From NCBI GenBank assembly GCA_024644465.1, contig JAHEKY010000021.1:1-37629 (forward strand): a DNA stretch of 37,629 nt. The letters run 5' to 3'. Under the pieces are notes generated by a model that saw nothing but the letters and a program-made list of their open reading frames with translations, was not told the origin of the DNA and did no database searches. How positions within the stretch are numbered: the first letter of the stretch is position 1; each line of letters opens with the position of its first letter. Positions 7,339-15,904 of the stretch are shown here, piece by piece. The position numbers and the translations under genes were made by a program. This DNA comes from Ilumatobacteraceae bacterium (GTDB taxonomy: Bacteria; Actinomycetota; Acidimicrobiia; Acidimicrobiales; Ilumatobacteraceae).

Positions 7339-8103
7339 ATGGGCAGCGCCATGGACGTGAAGTTGAATTCGATCCGCGTGCTGGGTCCGATCGATGTGGA
7401 AACGTCCGAGGGAACCGAGTCGGTCGGCGGCAGGCGGGCCCGATCGGTGTTGGGCGCGCTCGTCGTGTCGGCCGGTCATGCCGTTCCCACCGACTACCTG
7501 TGCGACGTGCTGTGGGGCGACGATCCGCCACCTTCCGCCGACAACACCCTGCAGTCGTACATCTCCGGGCTGCGCCACGTGCTGGGCCACGATGTGATCG
7601 TGCGGACCGATCACTCCTACGAACTCGACGTCGATGTCGTCGCCATCGACGCGTTGAGGTTCGAGGAACTCCTCACGCGAGCGACCGTGGCGCGGGACGA
7701 CCCGGTTGAATCACGGCGGTTGTGTCGCGAGGCGCTCGCATTGTGGCGGGGACGGCCGTTCGGCGATCTCGCCGACCACGAGGCCTTCAACCTCGAGGCC
7801 TACCGCCTCGATGAGTTGCGGCTCGCCGCGATGGAGCTGATGCTCGAGGCCGACCTCGCGCTCGGCCGCCACGAACTCGTCGTCGGCGAACTGGAGAGCG
7901 CGGTCGAGGAGCACCCGTATCGCGAGCGGCTGTGGTCCTTGCTGATCGAGGCATTGGCGCGCGACGACCGACGAGTCGAGGCGCTTCGTGCGGTCGGCCG
8001 GTTGCGGAAGATCCTGCGCGAGGTCGGCATCGGCGTCGGCGAGGAGATCACCGCGCTCGAACACCGGATCCTCGACGGCGACGTCATCGACCCGACCCCC
8101 TGA
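7339..8103 (+). CDS. SARP-family transcriptional regulator (HTH + BTAD)
   Basis: A 254-residue small SARP/AfsR-type activator. Residues about 10-100 form the OmpR-like winged-helix domain (RVLGPIDVE, GGRRARSVLGALVVSAG, LCDVLWGDDPPPSADNTLQSYISGLRHVLG). Residues about 105-250 are the bacterial transcriptional activation domain (LCREALALWRGRPFGDLADHE, AYRLDELRLAAMELMLEADLALGRHELVVGEL). It lacks NB-ARC or TPR modules. SARPs usually bind direct repeats near -35 and activate neighbouring genes. Here the divergent repeat-rich membrane protein is the nearest candidate target; no biosynthetic gene cluster is visible. Start codons at 7339 and 7351 are both possible. A 41-bp repeat begins 12 nt after its stop codon. 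Confidence 0.88.
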   Translation: MGSAMDVKLNSIRVLGPIDVETSEGTESVGGRRARSVLGALVVSAGHAVPTDYLCDVLWGDDPPPSADNTLQSYISGLRHVLGHDVIVRTDHSYELDVDVVAIDALRFEELLTRATVARDDPVESRRLCREALALWRGRPFGDLADHEAFNLEAYRLDELRLAAMELMLEADLALGRHELVVGELESAVEEHPYRERLWSLLIEALARDDRRVEALRAVGRLRKILREVGIGVGEEITALEHRILDGDVIDPTP

Positions 8104-8114
8104 CGCTCCCCGTG

Positions 8115-8155
8115 CGGTGAGATCTGGGTGGCAGGGGTCCTCTCACCTCTCACCG
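8115..8155 (+). repeat. 41-bp palindromic intergenic repeat, locus 1 copy a
   Basis: The ends CGGTGAGA and TCTCACCG are inverted repeats; the core contains CTGGGTGG and GGTCCTCTCACC. It is about 90% identical, in opposite orientation, to the two copies near 32 kb. It lies between convergent genes and may fold as a terminator. Confidence 0.85.
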
Positions 8156-8176
8156 GAGGGTGGCCGAACGTGGCTG

Positions 8177-8217
8177 CGGTGAGAGTTGGGTGGGAGGGGT
8201 CCTCTCACCTCTCACCG
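8177..8217 (+). repeat. 41-bp palindromic intergenic repeat, locus 1 copy b
   Basis: Second copy, 62 bp after the first and in the same orientation. Its right arm overlaps the last six bases of the dienelactone hydrolase gene and supplies that gene's TGA stop codon. Confidence 0.85.
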
Positions 8218-8949
8218 GAGGGTGCGTTCGAAGAGGGAGATCGTCTTGTCCCAGCTGGTGTCGGAGGCGACCTGATGGTACGACGGAGCACCGGGCCACG
8301 TGTAGCCGTGGTCGGCGCCGGGGAAGGTCTCCAGTTCGACGTGGTCGACTGACGCGATCGCGTCGAAGAACCGCTGGTGCATCGCGATCGACTGCACCTG
8401 GTCGGCCTCACCGATGCCGATGTACAGGGGCGACGCGATGTCACCGGCGGAGAGGTGCGGGGAGTTCGGGGTGTCGTCGGCGAGGAACGACGGGTGCCAC
8501 ATCGCGCCGGCGGCGATTCGGTGGGGCAGCCGGACCATCGCCCGGGCGACCGCCTTCGCGCCCATGCAGAAGCCGATCACGCCGACCCTCGTGTCCTCCC
8601 CGACGCCGACGGCGGCGAGTGCGTCGTCGAAGTCCTGCTGGATCCCCTCGTCGGTGACCGAACGCAGCCACCCCATCATCATGGGGCCGTACGTGTCCCG
8701 GTCGGCGGCCATCTGCTCCGGCTCGACACCGAGCAGACGGCCCTGGCGGTGGTACAGGTCGGGTGTGATCACCCGGTAGCCGGCGCCGGCGAGCTTGCGC
8801 ATGAACTCGTGCGTCGCCGTGCGGATGCCGGGACCGTCGTGGAAGATGACGACGGTCGGCCGGTCACCGCCCTCGGCGGGTTGCTTGACGAGCACGGCCA
8901 TCTCGCCGTCGCTCGTCGCTGCGTCGATGATTTCCTCGCTGAGGTCCAT
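8212..8949 (-). CDS. Dienelactone hydrolase family protein
   Basis: A 245-residue alpha/beta hydrolase of the dienelactone hydrolase family. The Cys nucleophile elbow is GFCMGA, the acidic residue is in GEADQV and the catalytic His in GADHGYTWPG, so the triad is complete. Family members hydrolyse dienelactones or other small esters; the exact substrate is not readable from sequence. It follows a glutamine synthetase by 27 nt on the same strand. It also carries its own -10-like TAGATT 6 nt before the ATG, so it may be expressed both from the operon and independently as a leaderless transcript. The 3' end lies inside a palindromic repeat. Confidence 0.9.
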   Translation of the reverse strand: MDLSEEIIDAATSDGEMAVLVKQPAEGGDRPTVVIFHDGPGIRTATHEFMRKLAGAGYRVITPDLYHRQGRLLGVEPEQMAADRDTYGPMMMGWLRSVTDEGIQQDFDDALAAVGVGEDTRVGVIGFCMGAKAVARAMVRLPHRIAAGAMWHPSFLADDTPNSPHLSAGDIASPLYIGIGEADQVQSIAMHQRFFDAIASVDHVELETFPGADHGYTWPGAPSYHQVASDTSWDKTISLFERTLR

Positions 8950-8961
8950 CTCCGGAATCTA
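8950..8961 (-). promoter_or_regulatory. Leaderless-type -10 element of the dienelactone hydrolase gene
   Basis: TAGATT (8961 to 8956, minus strand) ends 6 nt before the ATG. A GGAG also adjoins the ATG but is too close for normal Shine-Dalgarno use. Confidence 0.45.
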
Positions 8962-8976
8962 CGACGCCGCGACGGA

Positions 8977-10320
8977 TCAGATCCGCTCGAAGTAGCGGCG
9001 GTGCTCCCAGTCGGTGACGGCGGCGTCGTACGCGGCGCACTCCGATTCGAAGAAGTGGGCGTAGTGATCGACGACGTCGTCGCCGAGCAGCCGCCGGGCG
9101 TCGCCGCTGGCGGCGAACTCGGCGTTCGCTCCTGCGAGCGTCGCCGGGAGCGGTGGGACGCCCGTCGCGTACCCGTCGCCGACGTGCTCGGCCGGCGGCT
9201 CGATCTCGTTGCGGATGCCGTCGAGCCCGCTCGCGATCGCCGCGGCGAACGCGAGATACGGGTTCGTGTCCGCGCCGGGCAGGCGGCACTCGATGCGCAG
9301 GTTCTGGCCGTCGCCGACGATCCGAAAGCCGGTCGTGCGGTTGTCGTGCGACCAGGCCAGCCCGGTCGGCGCCCACGACTGGTGTCGGTAGCGCTTGTAG
9401 CTGTTGATCGTGGGCGCGTACAGCGGCATCAGGTGTGGCACGTGGTGCATCCACCCGCCGAGGAACCACCGGAACACGTCGGTCGGCTCGCCCCCGCCGT
9501 CGACGAACGCGCTTCCACCCTCGCGCCACAGACTGACGTGGAGGTGACAACTGCTGCCGGGTTGCGCGGCGTCCGGCTTGGCCATGAACGAGACGCTGAT
9601 TCCCCGGGCGTCGGCGAGTTCCTTCATCGCCTCCTTCATCACGGCGTGACGATCCGCCATGTCGAGCACCTCGGCGTACCGGATGTTGAGCTCGTGCTGC
9701 CCGACGGCGGCTTCGCCCTTCGAGCTCTCGACCGGGATCTCGGAGCGGTTGAGCATCCGCCGCGCCTCGCCGACGTAGTCCTCGACGCGCGCGCCCTGGA
9801 ACAGGTGGTAGTCCTCGACGTACCATCCGGCGGACTCGAGGGCGCGGTATCCCTTCTCGTGTGCGGCGCGGTAGCTGTCGCGGTAGATGAAGAACTCGAG
9901 TTCGCTCGCACCCATCGCCGTGAAGCCTGCTTCGCCGGCGGTGGCGAGCTGTGCGGCCAGGATCGACCGTGGCGCGATCGTGATGGCGTCGTGGGTCGAG
10001 TTGTCGTGGGCGTCGCACATCACGATCGCGGTTCGGTCGGTCCATCCGCACCGCCGGATCGTGGTGACGTCGGGAACCATGTGGAAGTCCCCGTAGCCGC
10101 GCTGCCAGTTCGCGTACGCGTACCCCTCGACCGGTTCCATGTCCATGTCGACCGTGAACAGGTAGTCGCACGCATGGGTGCCGTCGGCGAGCGCGTGGTC
10201 GAGGAAGAACCGCCCGTCGAGCCGCTTTCCCATCAGCCGGCCGAAGTGGTCGGGGAAGGCGAGGACGACGGTGTCGATCGTGCCGTCGTCGACCTCCGCC
10301 CGCAGTTCGTCGGGCGACAT
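8977..10320 (-). CDS. Glutamine synthetase family protein (non-canonical, gamma-glutamyl amide ligase-like)
   Basis: A 447-residue GlnA/PuuA-family enzyme. Metal-ligand motifs ELEFF (Glu140, Glu142) and GQHELNIRY are present, with the MAKPDAAQPGSSCHLHVSL block and the substrate-arginine region RIECRLPGADTNPYLAFAAAI. The KP...H block departs from the KP...GNGSGMH form of housekeeping glutamine synthetase, and there is no adenylylation-loop signature. The better guess is therefore a ligase joining glutamate to an amine such as a polyamine or ethanolamine, as in PuuA or GlnA2-4 proteins. Its ATG directly follows the TAG of the alkyl sulfatase gene (zero gap), showing tight operon coupling. Confidence 0.88.
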   Translation of the reverse strand: MSPDELRAEVDDGTIDTVVLAFPDHFGRLMGKRLDGRFFLDHALADGTHACDYLFTVDMDMEPVEGYAYANWQRGYGDFHMVPDVTTIRRCGWTDRTAIVMCDAHDNSTHDAITIAPRSILAAQLATAGEAGFTAMGASELEFFIYRDSYRAAHEKGYRALESAGWYVEDYHLFQGARVEDYVGEARRMLNRSEIPVESSKGEAAVGQHELNIRYAEVLDMADRHAVMKEAMKELADARGISVSFMAKPDAAQPGSSCHLHVSLWREGGSAFVDGGGEPTDVFRWFLGGWMHHVPHLMPLYAPTINSYKRYRHQSWAPTGLAWSHDNRTTGFRIVGDGQNLRIECRLPGADTNPYLAFAAAIASGLDGIRNEIEPPAEHVGDGYATGVPPLPATLAGANAEFAASGDARRLLGDDVVDHYAHFFESECAAYDAAVTDWEHRRYFERI

Positions 10321-12213
10321 CTACGGCTCGACGATCGCGAAGTTGCTCTCGAACACATCCAGATTGCCGAAGATCGCGAGCAGTGCCGCCGGGTCACCGT
10401 CGAGCGTGACCTCACCGGCGCCGGCCGCGTCCGCGAACGTCGTCTCGTTCCCGAGGAGCCGACCGAGCACGTCCTTCGTCAGCGTCAGCGTCACCGCGGC
10501 GTCAGGGTCGTGGCGCCCGCTGATGTGGTGCAGCGCCTGGTTCTCCAGCGTCAGCACCCACCGCTCGTCGACGTCGGTGAAGTGCCAGTTGGTCACCACG
10601 TGTTCACCGGCGACGTCCTCGGACCGGAGCCGGACTGCGATCGCGTCGAAGATCATGTCGATCGTCAGCGCCGAGATGAACCTCCCGCCCTGGCCGCGAC
10701 GGCGCGGGGGCGTCCCGTTGCGCAGCTCCTGCGCGCCCATCAGGAACGCGTTGCGCCATGTCGCCGACTCCGCCTGGTAGCCGAGCTGTTCGAGCGCATC
10801 GGCCTGGAGGTCGCGGGCCGCCGCGTTCTCCGGGTCGGCGAACACGAGGTGGTTGACGACCTCGGCAACCCAGCGGTAGTCGCCGTCGTCGAACTTGTGC
10901 CGGGCGTGTTCGAGGAGCGCATCCGCGCCGCCGGCCAGCTCGACATAACGCTGCCCGGCGTCGGCCGGCGGCCGCGCCCAGAGGCGTGCCGGGTTGCCGT
11001 CGTACCAGCCGAGGTACCGCTGGTAGACGGCCTTGGCGTTGTGCACGAGCGCGCCGTAGTAGCCGCGGGTGTGGATCTGGTCGGTGAACGCGGCGGGCAG
11101 GGTGAGCTGCTCCGCGATCTCGTTCGGCGTGAGGCCGTGGTTGGCGAAGCGCATGGTCTGGTCGTGCATCCAGCGGTACAGGTCGCGCTGCTTGCGCAGG
11201 AACGTGTCGACGTCGCCGCGGCCCCACTGCGGCCAATGGTGGCTGGCGAACATCAGCTCCGCCGACGCGCCGAACAGCTCGATCGCCTCGTTGATGTACT
11301 TCGACCAGCCGAGCGAATCGCGCGCCTGCGCGCCGCGCAGCGGCAGCAGGTTGTGCATGTTGTGCGAACAGTTCTCCGCCATGCACAACCAGCCGCGGTC
11401 GGGGAAGAAGAAGTTCATCTCCGCGGGCGCCTCGGCCTCGGGGGTGAGCTGGAACACGATGCGGATCCCGTCGACGACCAACTCCTGGCCGGTCTCGGTG
11501 ATCTCCTCGGTCGGTGCGATCAACCCGGCCTGGGCCATCGGGACGGCCTTGCCGAGCCCGCAGTCGACGTGCTGGCGCGGCCCCGCGGGCAGCAACGGAC
11601 CGAACTGGTAGTGCGCCCGCCGCAGCATCGCCGGCCCTGCGATCACGTTCTCGAAGACCGCCTCACGGAGGAAGTGCTCGGGGGCGATGATCCGCACGTC
11701 GCCCGCGGCGACCGCCTCGTCGGTCGTCACGCCGCGCACGCCGCCGAAGTGGTCCGCATGGCTGTGCGTGTAGATCACAGCACGGACGGGTCGCTCGCCG
11801 AGTTCGGCGTTGGCGAGGTCGAGGCACGCCCTCGCACACACCTCGCTCGTCAGCGGGTCGATGATCACCCAGCCGGTGTCGCCCGCGAGGAAGCTGATGT
11901 TCGAGATGTCGTACCCGCGGGCCTGCCACAGGCCCGGCGCCACCTCGAACAGGCCGTGGATCGCGTTCAACCGCGCCTGGTGCCACAGGCTGGGGTTGAC
12001 CGAATCGGGCGCGTCGACGGAGTCGCGCACGAAGTCGTGGCGCGACACGTCCCACACCGTGTGGCCACGATCCTCGATCGAGCCGGTGGCGTGCGTCGTG
12101 ATCAGCCCACGACTGGCCCGGTCGGTGTCCGCGGCGTCGGCGACGAAGGACCGTCCCGCGTCGGCGAGCAGGGCCCGCGTGTGCTCGGTGGGTGGCTTCG
12201 GCGACGCGGACAT
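10321..12213 (-). CDS. Alkyl sulfatase (SdsA1-like, MBL fold with SCP2-like C-terminus)
   Basis: This 630-residue protein matches the SdsA1/type III alkyl sulfatase plan. The N-terminal MBL domain has YTHSHADHFGG (His150, His152, Asp154, His155) and the second metal segment ENCSHNMHNLLPLRGAQARD. A helical dimerisation domain with LFASHHWPQWG-type sequence follows, then a C-terminal SCP2-like domain (about 510-630) that binds the alkyl chain. The family cleaves alkyl sulfates such as SDS to alcohol and sulfate. No signal peptide is evident, whereas several relatives are exported, so it is probably cytosolic. A CACAAT hexamer 6 nt before the ATG indicates a leaderless transcript. It heads the operon with the glutamine-synthetase-like and dienelactone hydrolase genes. 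Confidence 0.92.
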   Translation of the reverse strand: MSASPKPPTEHTRALLADAGRSFVADAADTDRASRGLITTHATGSIEDRGHTVWDVSRHDFVRDSVDAPDSVNPSLWHQARLNAIHGLFEVAPGLWQARGYDISNISFLAGDTGWVIIDPLTSEVCARACLDLANAELGERPVRAVIYTHSHADHFGGVRGVTTDEAVAAGDVRIIAPEHFLREAVFENVIAGPAMLRRAHYQFGPLLPAGPRQHVDCGLGKAVPMAQAGLIAPTEEITETGQELVVDGIRIVFQLTPEAEAPAEMNFFFPDRGWLCMAENCSHNMHNLLPLRGAQARDSLGWSKYINEAIELFGASAELMFASHHWPQWGRGDVDTFLRKQRDLYRWMHDQTMRFANHGLTPNEIAEQLTLPAAFTDQIHTRGYYGALVHNAKAVYQRYLGWYDGNPARLWARPPADAGQRYVELAGGADALLEHARHKFDDGDYRWVAEVVNHLVFADPENAAARDLQADALEQLGYQAESATWRNAFLMGAQELRNGTPPRRRGQGGRFISALTIDMIFDAIAVRLRSEDVAGEHVVTNWHFTDVDERWVLTLENQALHHISGRHDPDAAVTLTLTKDVLGRLLGNETTFADAAGAGEVTLDGDPAALLAIFGNLDVFESNFAIVEP

Positions 12214-12225
12214 CTGTGCATTGTG
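12214..12225 (-). promoter_or_regulatory. Leaderless-type -10 element of the alkyl sulfatase gene
   Basis: CACAAT (12225 to 12220, minus strand) is 6 nt before the ATG, with no Shine-Dalgarno sequence. It lies directly downstream of a terminator-like hairpin that ends the previous gene. Confidence 0.45.
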
Positions 12226-12252
12226 ACAGTTCCCGTCGGCCGGTTCGCCAGC

Positions 12253-12276
12253 CGGCGGCCGCCCTCGCGGCCGCCG
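12253..12276 (-). terminator. GC-rich hairpin after the Gfo/Idh/MocA gene
   Basis: CGGCGGCCG and CGGCCGCCG form a perfect 9-bp stem around a 6-nt loop. It begins 2 nt past the stop codon of the dehydrogenase gene and separates it from the alkyl sulfatase promoter. No U-tract is present. Confidence 0.6.
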
Positions 12277-12278
12277 CG

Positions 12279-13451
12279 TCAGACCGCGGTCCAGGCGCCG
12301 CCGTTCGCATTCGACGTGATCGTGGCATCGACGAACGCAACGCCGCGCACGCCGTCGGCAGCGGTTGGGAAGTGCAGTGCGAGCGGGTCGGCGGCGCGGC
12401 CTGCCCGCCGAGCAGCGATCGCCTCGGCCGCGTCCGAGTAGACGGTCGCGAATCCCTCGTGGAATCCTTCCGGGTGACCCGCGACGATCCGGCTGGCGCG
12501 TGCGGAGAGCGGCAGCGTGCCCGGCCCGTTCGGCGTCCGCATCTCGGCGGGTGCGTCGATCGGTTTGAACAGCAGTTGCGTCGGGACCTCCTGCATCCAT
12601 TCGAGCGTCCCGCGGGTTCCGGACACGCGGAGGCGGAGGCAGTTCTCGACGCCGGCCGCGGCCTGGGTGACCCAGAACGAACCTCGCGCGCCGTTGTCGA
12701 AACGCAGCAGCGCACCGGCGAAGTCGTCGACCAGCCGGTTCGGCACGATGTGACCCACCTCGGCCGCCACCTCGGACACTTCGAGCCCCGTCACGAAGCG
12801 GACCAGGTTGTGGGCGTGGGTACCGATGTCTCCCATCACCAGCGACGGCCCGCCGCGCACCGGGTCGTATCTCCACGGCAGCGGGCCGTCGGCATCGGGA
12901 TCGTCTTCGGCCGCCTTGCCACCCTGCACGTACTCGATCTGCACGAGTCGAATCGTTCCGAGCTGTCCGTCCTGCACCATCGCCCGCGCCTGGCGAACCA
13001 TTGGGTACCCGGTGTAGTTGTGGGTCAGGCAGAACACGCGGCCGGTGGACTCGACGGCGGCCAGCACCTCCGACGCCTCGGCGAGCGTGTTCGCGAGCGG
13101 CTTGTCACAGATCACGTCGAAGCCGCACGTGAGCGCCGCGACCGCGTAGGCGTGATGGCTGTCGTTCGGCGTCATGATCGCCACGACATCGGCGCCGTCG
13201 GGGCGGTCGGCTTCTGCGTCGAGCAACTCGCTGGCGTCACCGTACGCCCGGCCCGGCTCGATGCCCAACGAGGTGGCTGCCCTTCGGGAACGCTCCGGAT
13301 CAGACGACAGCGCGCCGGCGATGATCTCGTAGCGGTCGTCGAGGCGCGCCGCGGTCCGGTGCATCGCACCGATGAAGCTGCCCGGGCCGCCCCCGATCAC
13401 CGCGAGACGGAGCCTCCGGCCCAGCATGTCGATGATCGGGTTCGAATCCAT
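12279..13451 (-). CDS. Gfo/Idh/MocA family oxidoreductase
   Basis: A 390-residue NAD(P)-dependent dehydrogenase. The N-terminal Rossmann fold starts with LRLAVIGGGPGSFIGAMHR. The conserved CDKPLANTLAEA carries the family Lys of the (E/C)KP motif. The C-terminal substrate domain includes GPSLVMGDIGTHAHNLVRFVTG with the expected Asp/His pair. The family acts on sugars, inositols and related polyols; the WRYDPVRGGPSLVMGDIGTH block resembles inositol/hexose dehydrogenases. The start at 13451 is chosen because homology begins there and a -10-like TACAGT lies upstream. The 60-bp gap to the divergent UPF0303 gene holds promoters in both directions. A hairpin follows the stop codon, so it is probably monocistronic. 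Confidence 0.9.
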   Translation of the reverse strand: MDSNPIIDMLGRRLRLAVIGGGPGSFIGAMHRTAARLDDRYEIIAGALSSDPERSRRAATSLGIEPGRAYGDASELLDAEADRPDGADVVAIMTPNDSHHAYAVAALTCGFDVICDKPLANTLAEASEVLAAVESTGRVFCLTHNYTGYPMVRQARAMVQDGQLGTIRLVQIEYVQGGKAAEDDPDADGPLPWRYDPVRGGPSLVMGDIGTHAHNLVRFVTGLEVSEVAAEVGHIVPNRLVDDFAGALLRFDNGARGSFWVTQAAAGVENCLRLRVSGTRGTLEWMQEVPTQLLFKPIDAPAEMRTPNGPGTLPLSARASRIVAGHPEGFHEGFATVYSDAAEAIAARRAGRAADPLALHFPTAADGVRGVAFVDATITSNANGGAWTAV

Positions 13452-13483
13452 GCGGCGCTCCAGACGGCTCGGCGGTGCCGGCG

Positions 13484-13489
13484 ACTGTA
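13484..13489 (-). promoter_or_regulatory. Predicted -10 of the Gfo/Idh/MocA gene
   Basis: TACAGT on the minus strand lies about 33 nt before the ATG, leaving a short leader with a GGAG. It is the minus half of a compact divergent promoter. Confidence 0.4.
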
Positions 13490-13499
13490 CCGCCGTCGG

Positions 13500-13511
13500 T
13501 ACCGTGAGGCG
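13500..13511 (+). promoter_or_regulatory. Leaderless-type -10 element of the UPF0303 gene
   Basis: TACCGT (TAnnnT) ends 6 nt before the ATG at 13512. No Shine-Dalgarno sequence is seen. Confidence 0.55.
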
Positions 13512-13997
13512 ATGACGACTGATCTCGACCGCATCGACGAGCAGCAGCGGCGCCTCCGGCTGCCGGGGTTCGACGAGGACGCCGCATGGCGCCTCGGCAG
13601 CGACCTGCGCCGTCGCGCCAGCGAGATGGACGCGGCCGTCACGATCGAGATCCGGCTCGGTGGCGAGACCGTGTTCCTGCATGCGATGCGGGGTACCTCG
13701 CCGGCGAACGCCGACTGGGCTCGCCGGAAACGCAACGTCGTCGAGATGCTCCAGGAGCCGTCGTACGCCGTCGGCCTGGCAGCGAAGCGCGACGGCGAGT
13801 CCGTGCTCGACCTGATGGGTCTGTCCCCTCGCGACGTGGCGGCGCACGGTGGGAGCTTCCCGGTCGTCGTGGACGGTGTCGGCTGCGTCGGCGTGGTGAC
13901 GGTGTCGGGGCTTCCGCAGCGCGCCGATCACGATCTCGTCGTCGAAGCCCTCGCCGACCTCTGCGGGGTCGACGCGGAAGATGTTCGGCTCGGCTGA
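13512..13997 (+). CDS. UPF0303 / heme-degrading-domain protein
   Basis: A 161-residue protein of the UPF0303 family (fold related to GlcG/HbpS). Supporting stretches are AWRLGSDLRRRASEMDAAVTIEIRLGG, the NADWARRKRNVV block, which is diagnostic for the family, and AAHGGSFPVVVDGVGCVGVVTVSGLPQRADHDLVVEAL at the C-terminus. Relatives have been linked to heme binding or small-molecule sensing, but no enzymatic reaction can be assigned. It is divergent from the Gfo/Idh/MocA oxidoreductase gene with 60 bp between start codons, which suggests a functional link (family members often sit beside sugar or glycolate metabolism genes). Transcript is probably leaderless. Confidence 0.85.
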   Translation: MTTDLDRIDEQQRRLRLPGFDEDAAWRLGSDLRRRASEMDAAVTIEIRLGGETVFLHAMRGTSPANADWARRKRNVVEMLQEPSYAVGLAAKRDGESVLDLMGLSPRDVAAHGGSFPVVVDGVGCVGVVTVSGLPQRADHDLVVEALADLCGVDAEDVRLG

Positions 13998-14035
13998 TCT
14001 GAACGGCACGGCCAACCGACGCCAGGGATCGCACC

Positions 14036-15904
14036 TCACCCCGAGAAGTACTGCTGGACGTGCCGCCACGCGTCTGCGCCGACACGAGCACCGATCCGGC
14101 GGCCTTCGAGGTCGTCGGCCGGCACGTGGATGCCGCCGTACAGCCGTGAGACGCCGGCTTCGTCGGCGGCGTCGGCGTAGGTCGCCCACTGCAGGGTGAC
14201 CGGTTCACTCGGGCCGTCCTCGAACTCGAGGTCACCCGCATCGATCCGCCATTCGGTGAGCCCGCCGGGGAAGAACGGGCTGCCGGTGATCTCGGTGAGC
14301 ACGACGGCGGCGGCGCGGCTGAACGTGCTGTGGCCCGACACGTACCCGGCGAAGGCCGGTGTCACGAACGTCGAGCGCTGGTACGGCACCCACTCGACCG
14401 CCCGGATCCAGCCGACACCGCCGATCCCGTCGGTGGCGTCGGGCTCGCCGCGCCATGCCAGGATCGTGATCTCTCCGATGTGTTCGGCGAGCGCCTCGTG
14501 GCGCTGACCGGGCCCACTCGACGCCTCGGTGACCACTTCCACGAGCCCGTTCGCGAGCAGCAGACCCCGTGGGTCGTACGACGCGACGTCCGGGTCGGTC
14601 GCTTGCCCGAGGCCTGCGAGATGACGAATCATCGAGATCGGCCTGGCGTAGTCGTAGTGGCCCTTGAGCCCCCACGCGACGATCGCGGCATCGTGCACGG
14701 CACCGTTCAGCGCGAGGTACAGCTTGACGTCGTACTCCAACCGGTCGACGACCGGCCCGGCCCCGGCGATCCGCAACGGTCCGCGCGAGGCGAGTTCGTC
14801 GATGGCGATGTTGGCGATCGAGTTCCAGTGGCCGGGCGGCGTCTCCGAGGCAGGGCCGTCTGCCCAGAACTCCGCGATCGTGCGGCCGTAGTCACCGAGG
14901 AGCACGACGTTCGGCTCGTACTCCTCACCGGTGATGGGATTGAACGCGTGGCCGACTGGTTCGTAGGTCCCGAGCTCGCGGTTGCCGTGCGCGGCCGGTG
15001 AGATGTCGATCGTCTCGCCACCCGCAGGGTCGAGCGATGCGCTGTAGCGGATGACGTCGAGCACCGCTCGTTGGAAGTCGTCGTCCTCGGCCACGTCATG
15101 CAGCGCCGGCGGAGGACCCGGATCGATCGTCAGGCCGTCGTCGTCCGCAGGCGGCAGCGCGAACGAGGTGACGTGGCCCCAGTTCGGACCGACGAAGGTC
15201 TGCACCGTGTCCTCGAGCGGCAGCCCGTTCTGCGCGACCATCACGTCGAGCTCCAGCGGTTGCCAGCGGTTCGGGTCGTTCATCACGGTGCCGGGTCGAT
15301 CGACGACGAGCGGTGGGTTGACGGGTACGTAGTCCGCGACGTAGCCGTTCGCCTCGTTCGAGCCGTCGGTGAGTCCGTACTCCAGGATCGTCGCGGCGAT
15401 CCGGTTGCCGAGCGCCGCCGGGCTGTCGCCCTCGGTCGTCGTCACCGAGCGGTCATAGCAGCGCGCGTCCATCAGTTCGTCGAGGCGCGTCACCGCCTCC
15501 TCTGCGCGCGGCGATCGCAGGTACCGCTGGACGAGGACGCGATACGCCGCATAGCTCATCGTCTCCTCGCGTGCCGTCTGCACGTCGTCGGCCCGGTGCT
15601 TCTCGTGCACGAAGACGCCGGTTGCCGCCGGGTCGTAGGCAGCCCACGCGTCCCACATCGCCGCCGACGAGTGGAACAGGTTGCGGGCGTGGATCGTCGG
15701 CGCGGGAAAGTCGCTCCGAATCGCCGCGAGTACCGCCTCGTTCCACTCGCGCGCGACCGAGTGCGCCGGATCGGACGTCGGGACACAGGTCGATGTCTTC
15801 TCGCCGTCGTCGGTGAGCACACCGGTCAGGACGTACGTCGTCACCGCCGCGACGGCCGCTGCGCCGACGGCGAGCAGAAGCGCGCTCCGGCGCGCACCCG
15901 TCAC
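14036..15904 (-). CDS. Vanadium-dependent haloperoxidase-like protein (PAP2 superfamily)
   Basis: A 622-residue PAP2/vanadium-haloperoxidase-type enzyme. All three oxyanion-binding blocks are present: K414-x6-R421-P422 (KGHYDYARP), YVSGHS with Ser523, Gly524, His525, and SR-x5-H (SRLYGGIH, Ser586 to His593). An N-terminal hydrophobic segment (about 7-30) should anchor or export it. Vanadium haloperoxidases oxidise halides with H2O2; PAP2 relatives are phosphatases and sequence alone does not separate them, though length and block spacing favour the haloperoxidase group. The GTG start overlaps the stop codon of the CRTAC1 gene (GTGA), giving translational coupling. The pairing with a CRTAC1 gene recurs in many bacteria. 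Confidence 0.88.
   Translation of the reverse strand: MTGARRSALLLAVGAAAVAAVTTYVLTGVLTDDGEKTSTCVPTSDPAHSVAREWNEAVLAAIRSDFPAPTIHARNLFHSSAAMWDAWAAYDPAATGVFVHEKHRADDVQTAREETMSYAAYRVLVQRYLRSPRAEEAVTRLDELMDARCYDRSVTTTEGDSPAALGNRIAATILEYGLTDGSNEANGYVADYVPVNPPLVVDRPGTVMNDPNRWQPLELDVMVAQNGLPLEDTVQTFVGPNWGHVTSFALPPADDDGLTIDPGPPPALHDVAEDDDFQRAVLDVIRYSASLDPAGGETIDISPAAHGNRELGTYEPVGHAFNPITGEEYEPNVVLLGDYGRTIAEFWADGPASETPPGHWNSIANIAIDELASRGPLRIAGAGPVVDRLEYDVKLYLALNGAVHDAAIVAWGLKGHYDYARPISMIRHLAGLGQATDPDVASYDPRGLLLANGLVEVVTEASSGPGQRHEALAEHIGEITILAWRGEPDATDGIGGVGWIRAVEWVPYQRSTFVTPAFAGYVSGHSTFSRAAAVVLTEITGSPFFPGGLTEWRIDAGDLEFEDGPSEPVTLQWATYADAADEAGVSRLYGGIHVPADDLEGRRIGARVGADAWRHVQQYFSG

Noticed and set aside
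8115-8217. CRISPR-like repeat-spacer arrangement
   Set aside because: Only two repeats per locus, a palindromic 41-bp unit with a 21-bp interval, no cas genes, and the same pair structure recurs elsewhere in opposite orientation.
8377-12441. 1354-codon open frame on the plus strand
   Set aside because: It is antisense to the glutamine synthetase, alkyl sulfatase and dienelactone hydrolase genes, has no recognisable domains and shows the Arg/Val/Asp/His bias of a GC-rich shadow frame.
12279-14189. Gfo/Idh/MocA gene extended to 14189
   Set aside because: The extension runs antisense through the UPF0303 gene and its promoter; homology and a -10 element support the start at 13451.
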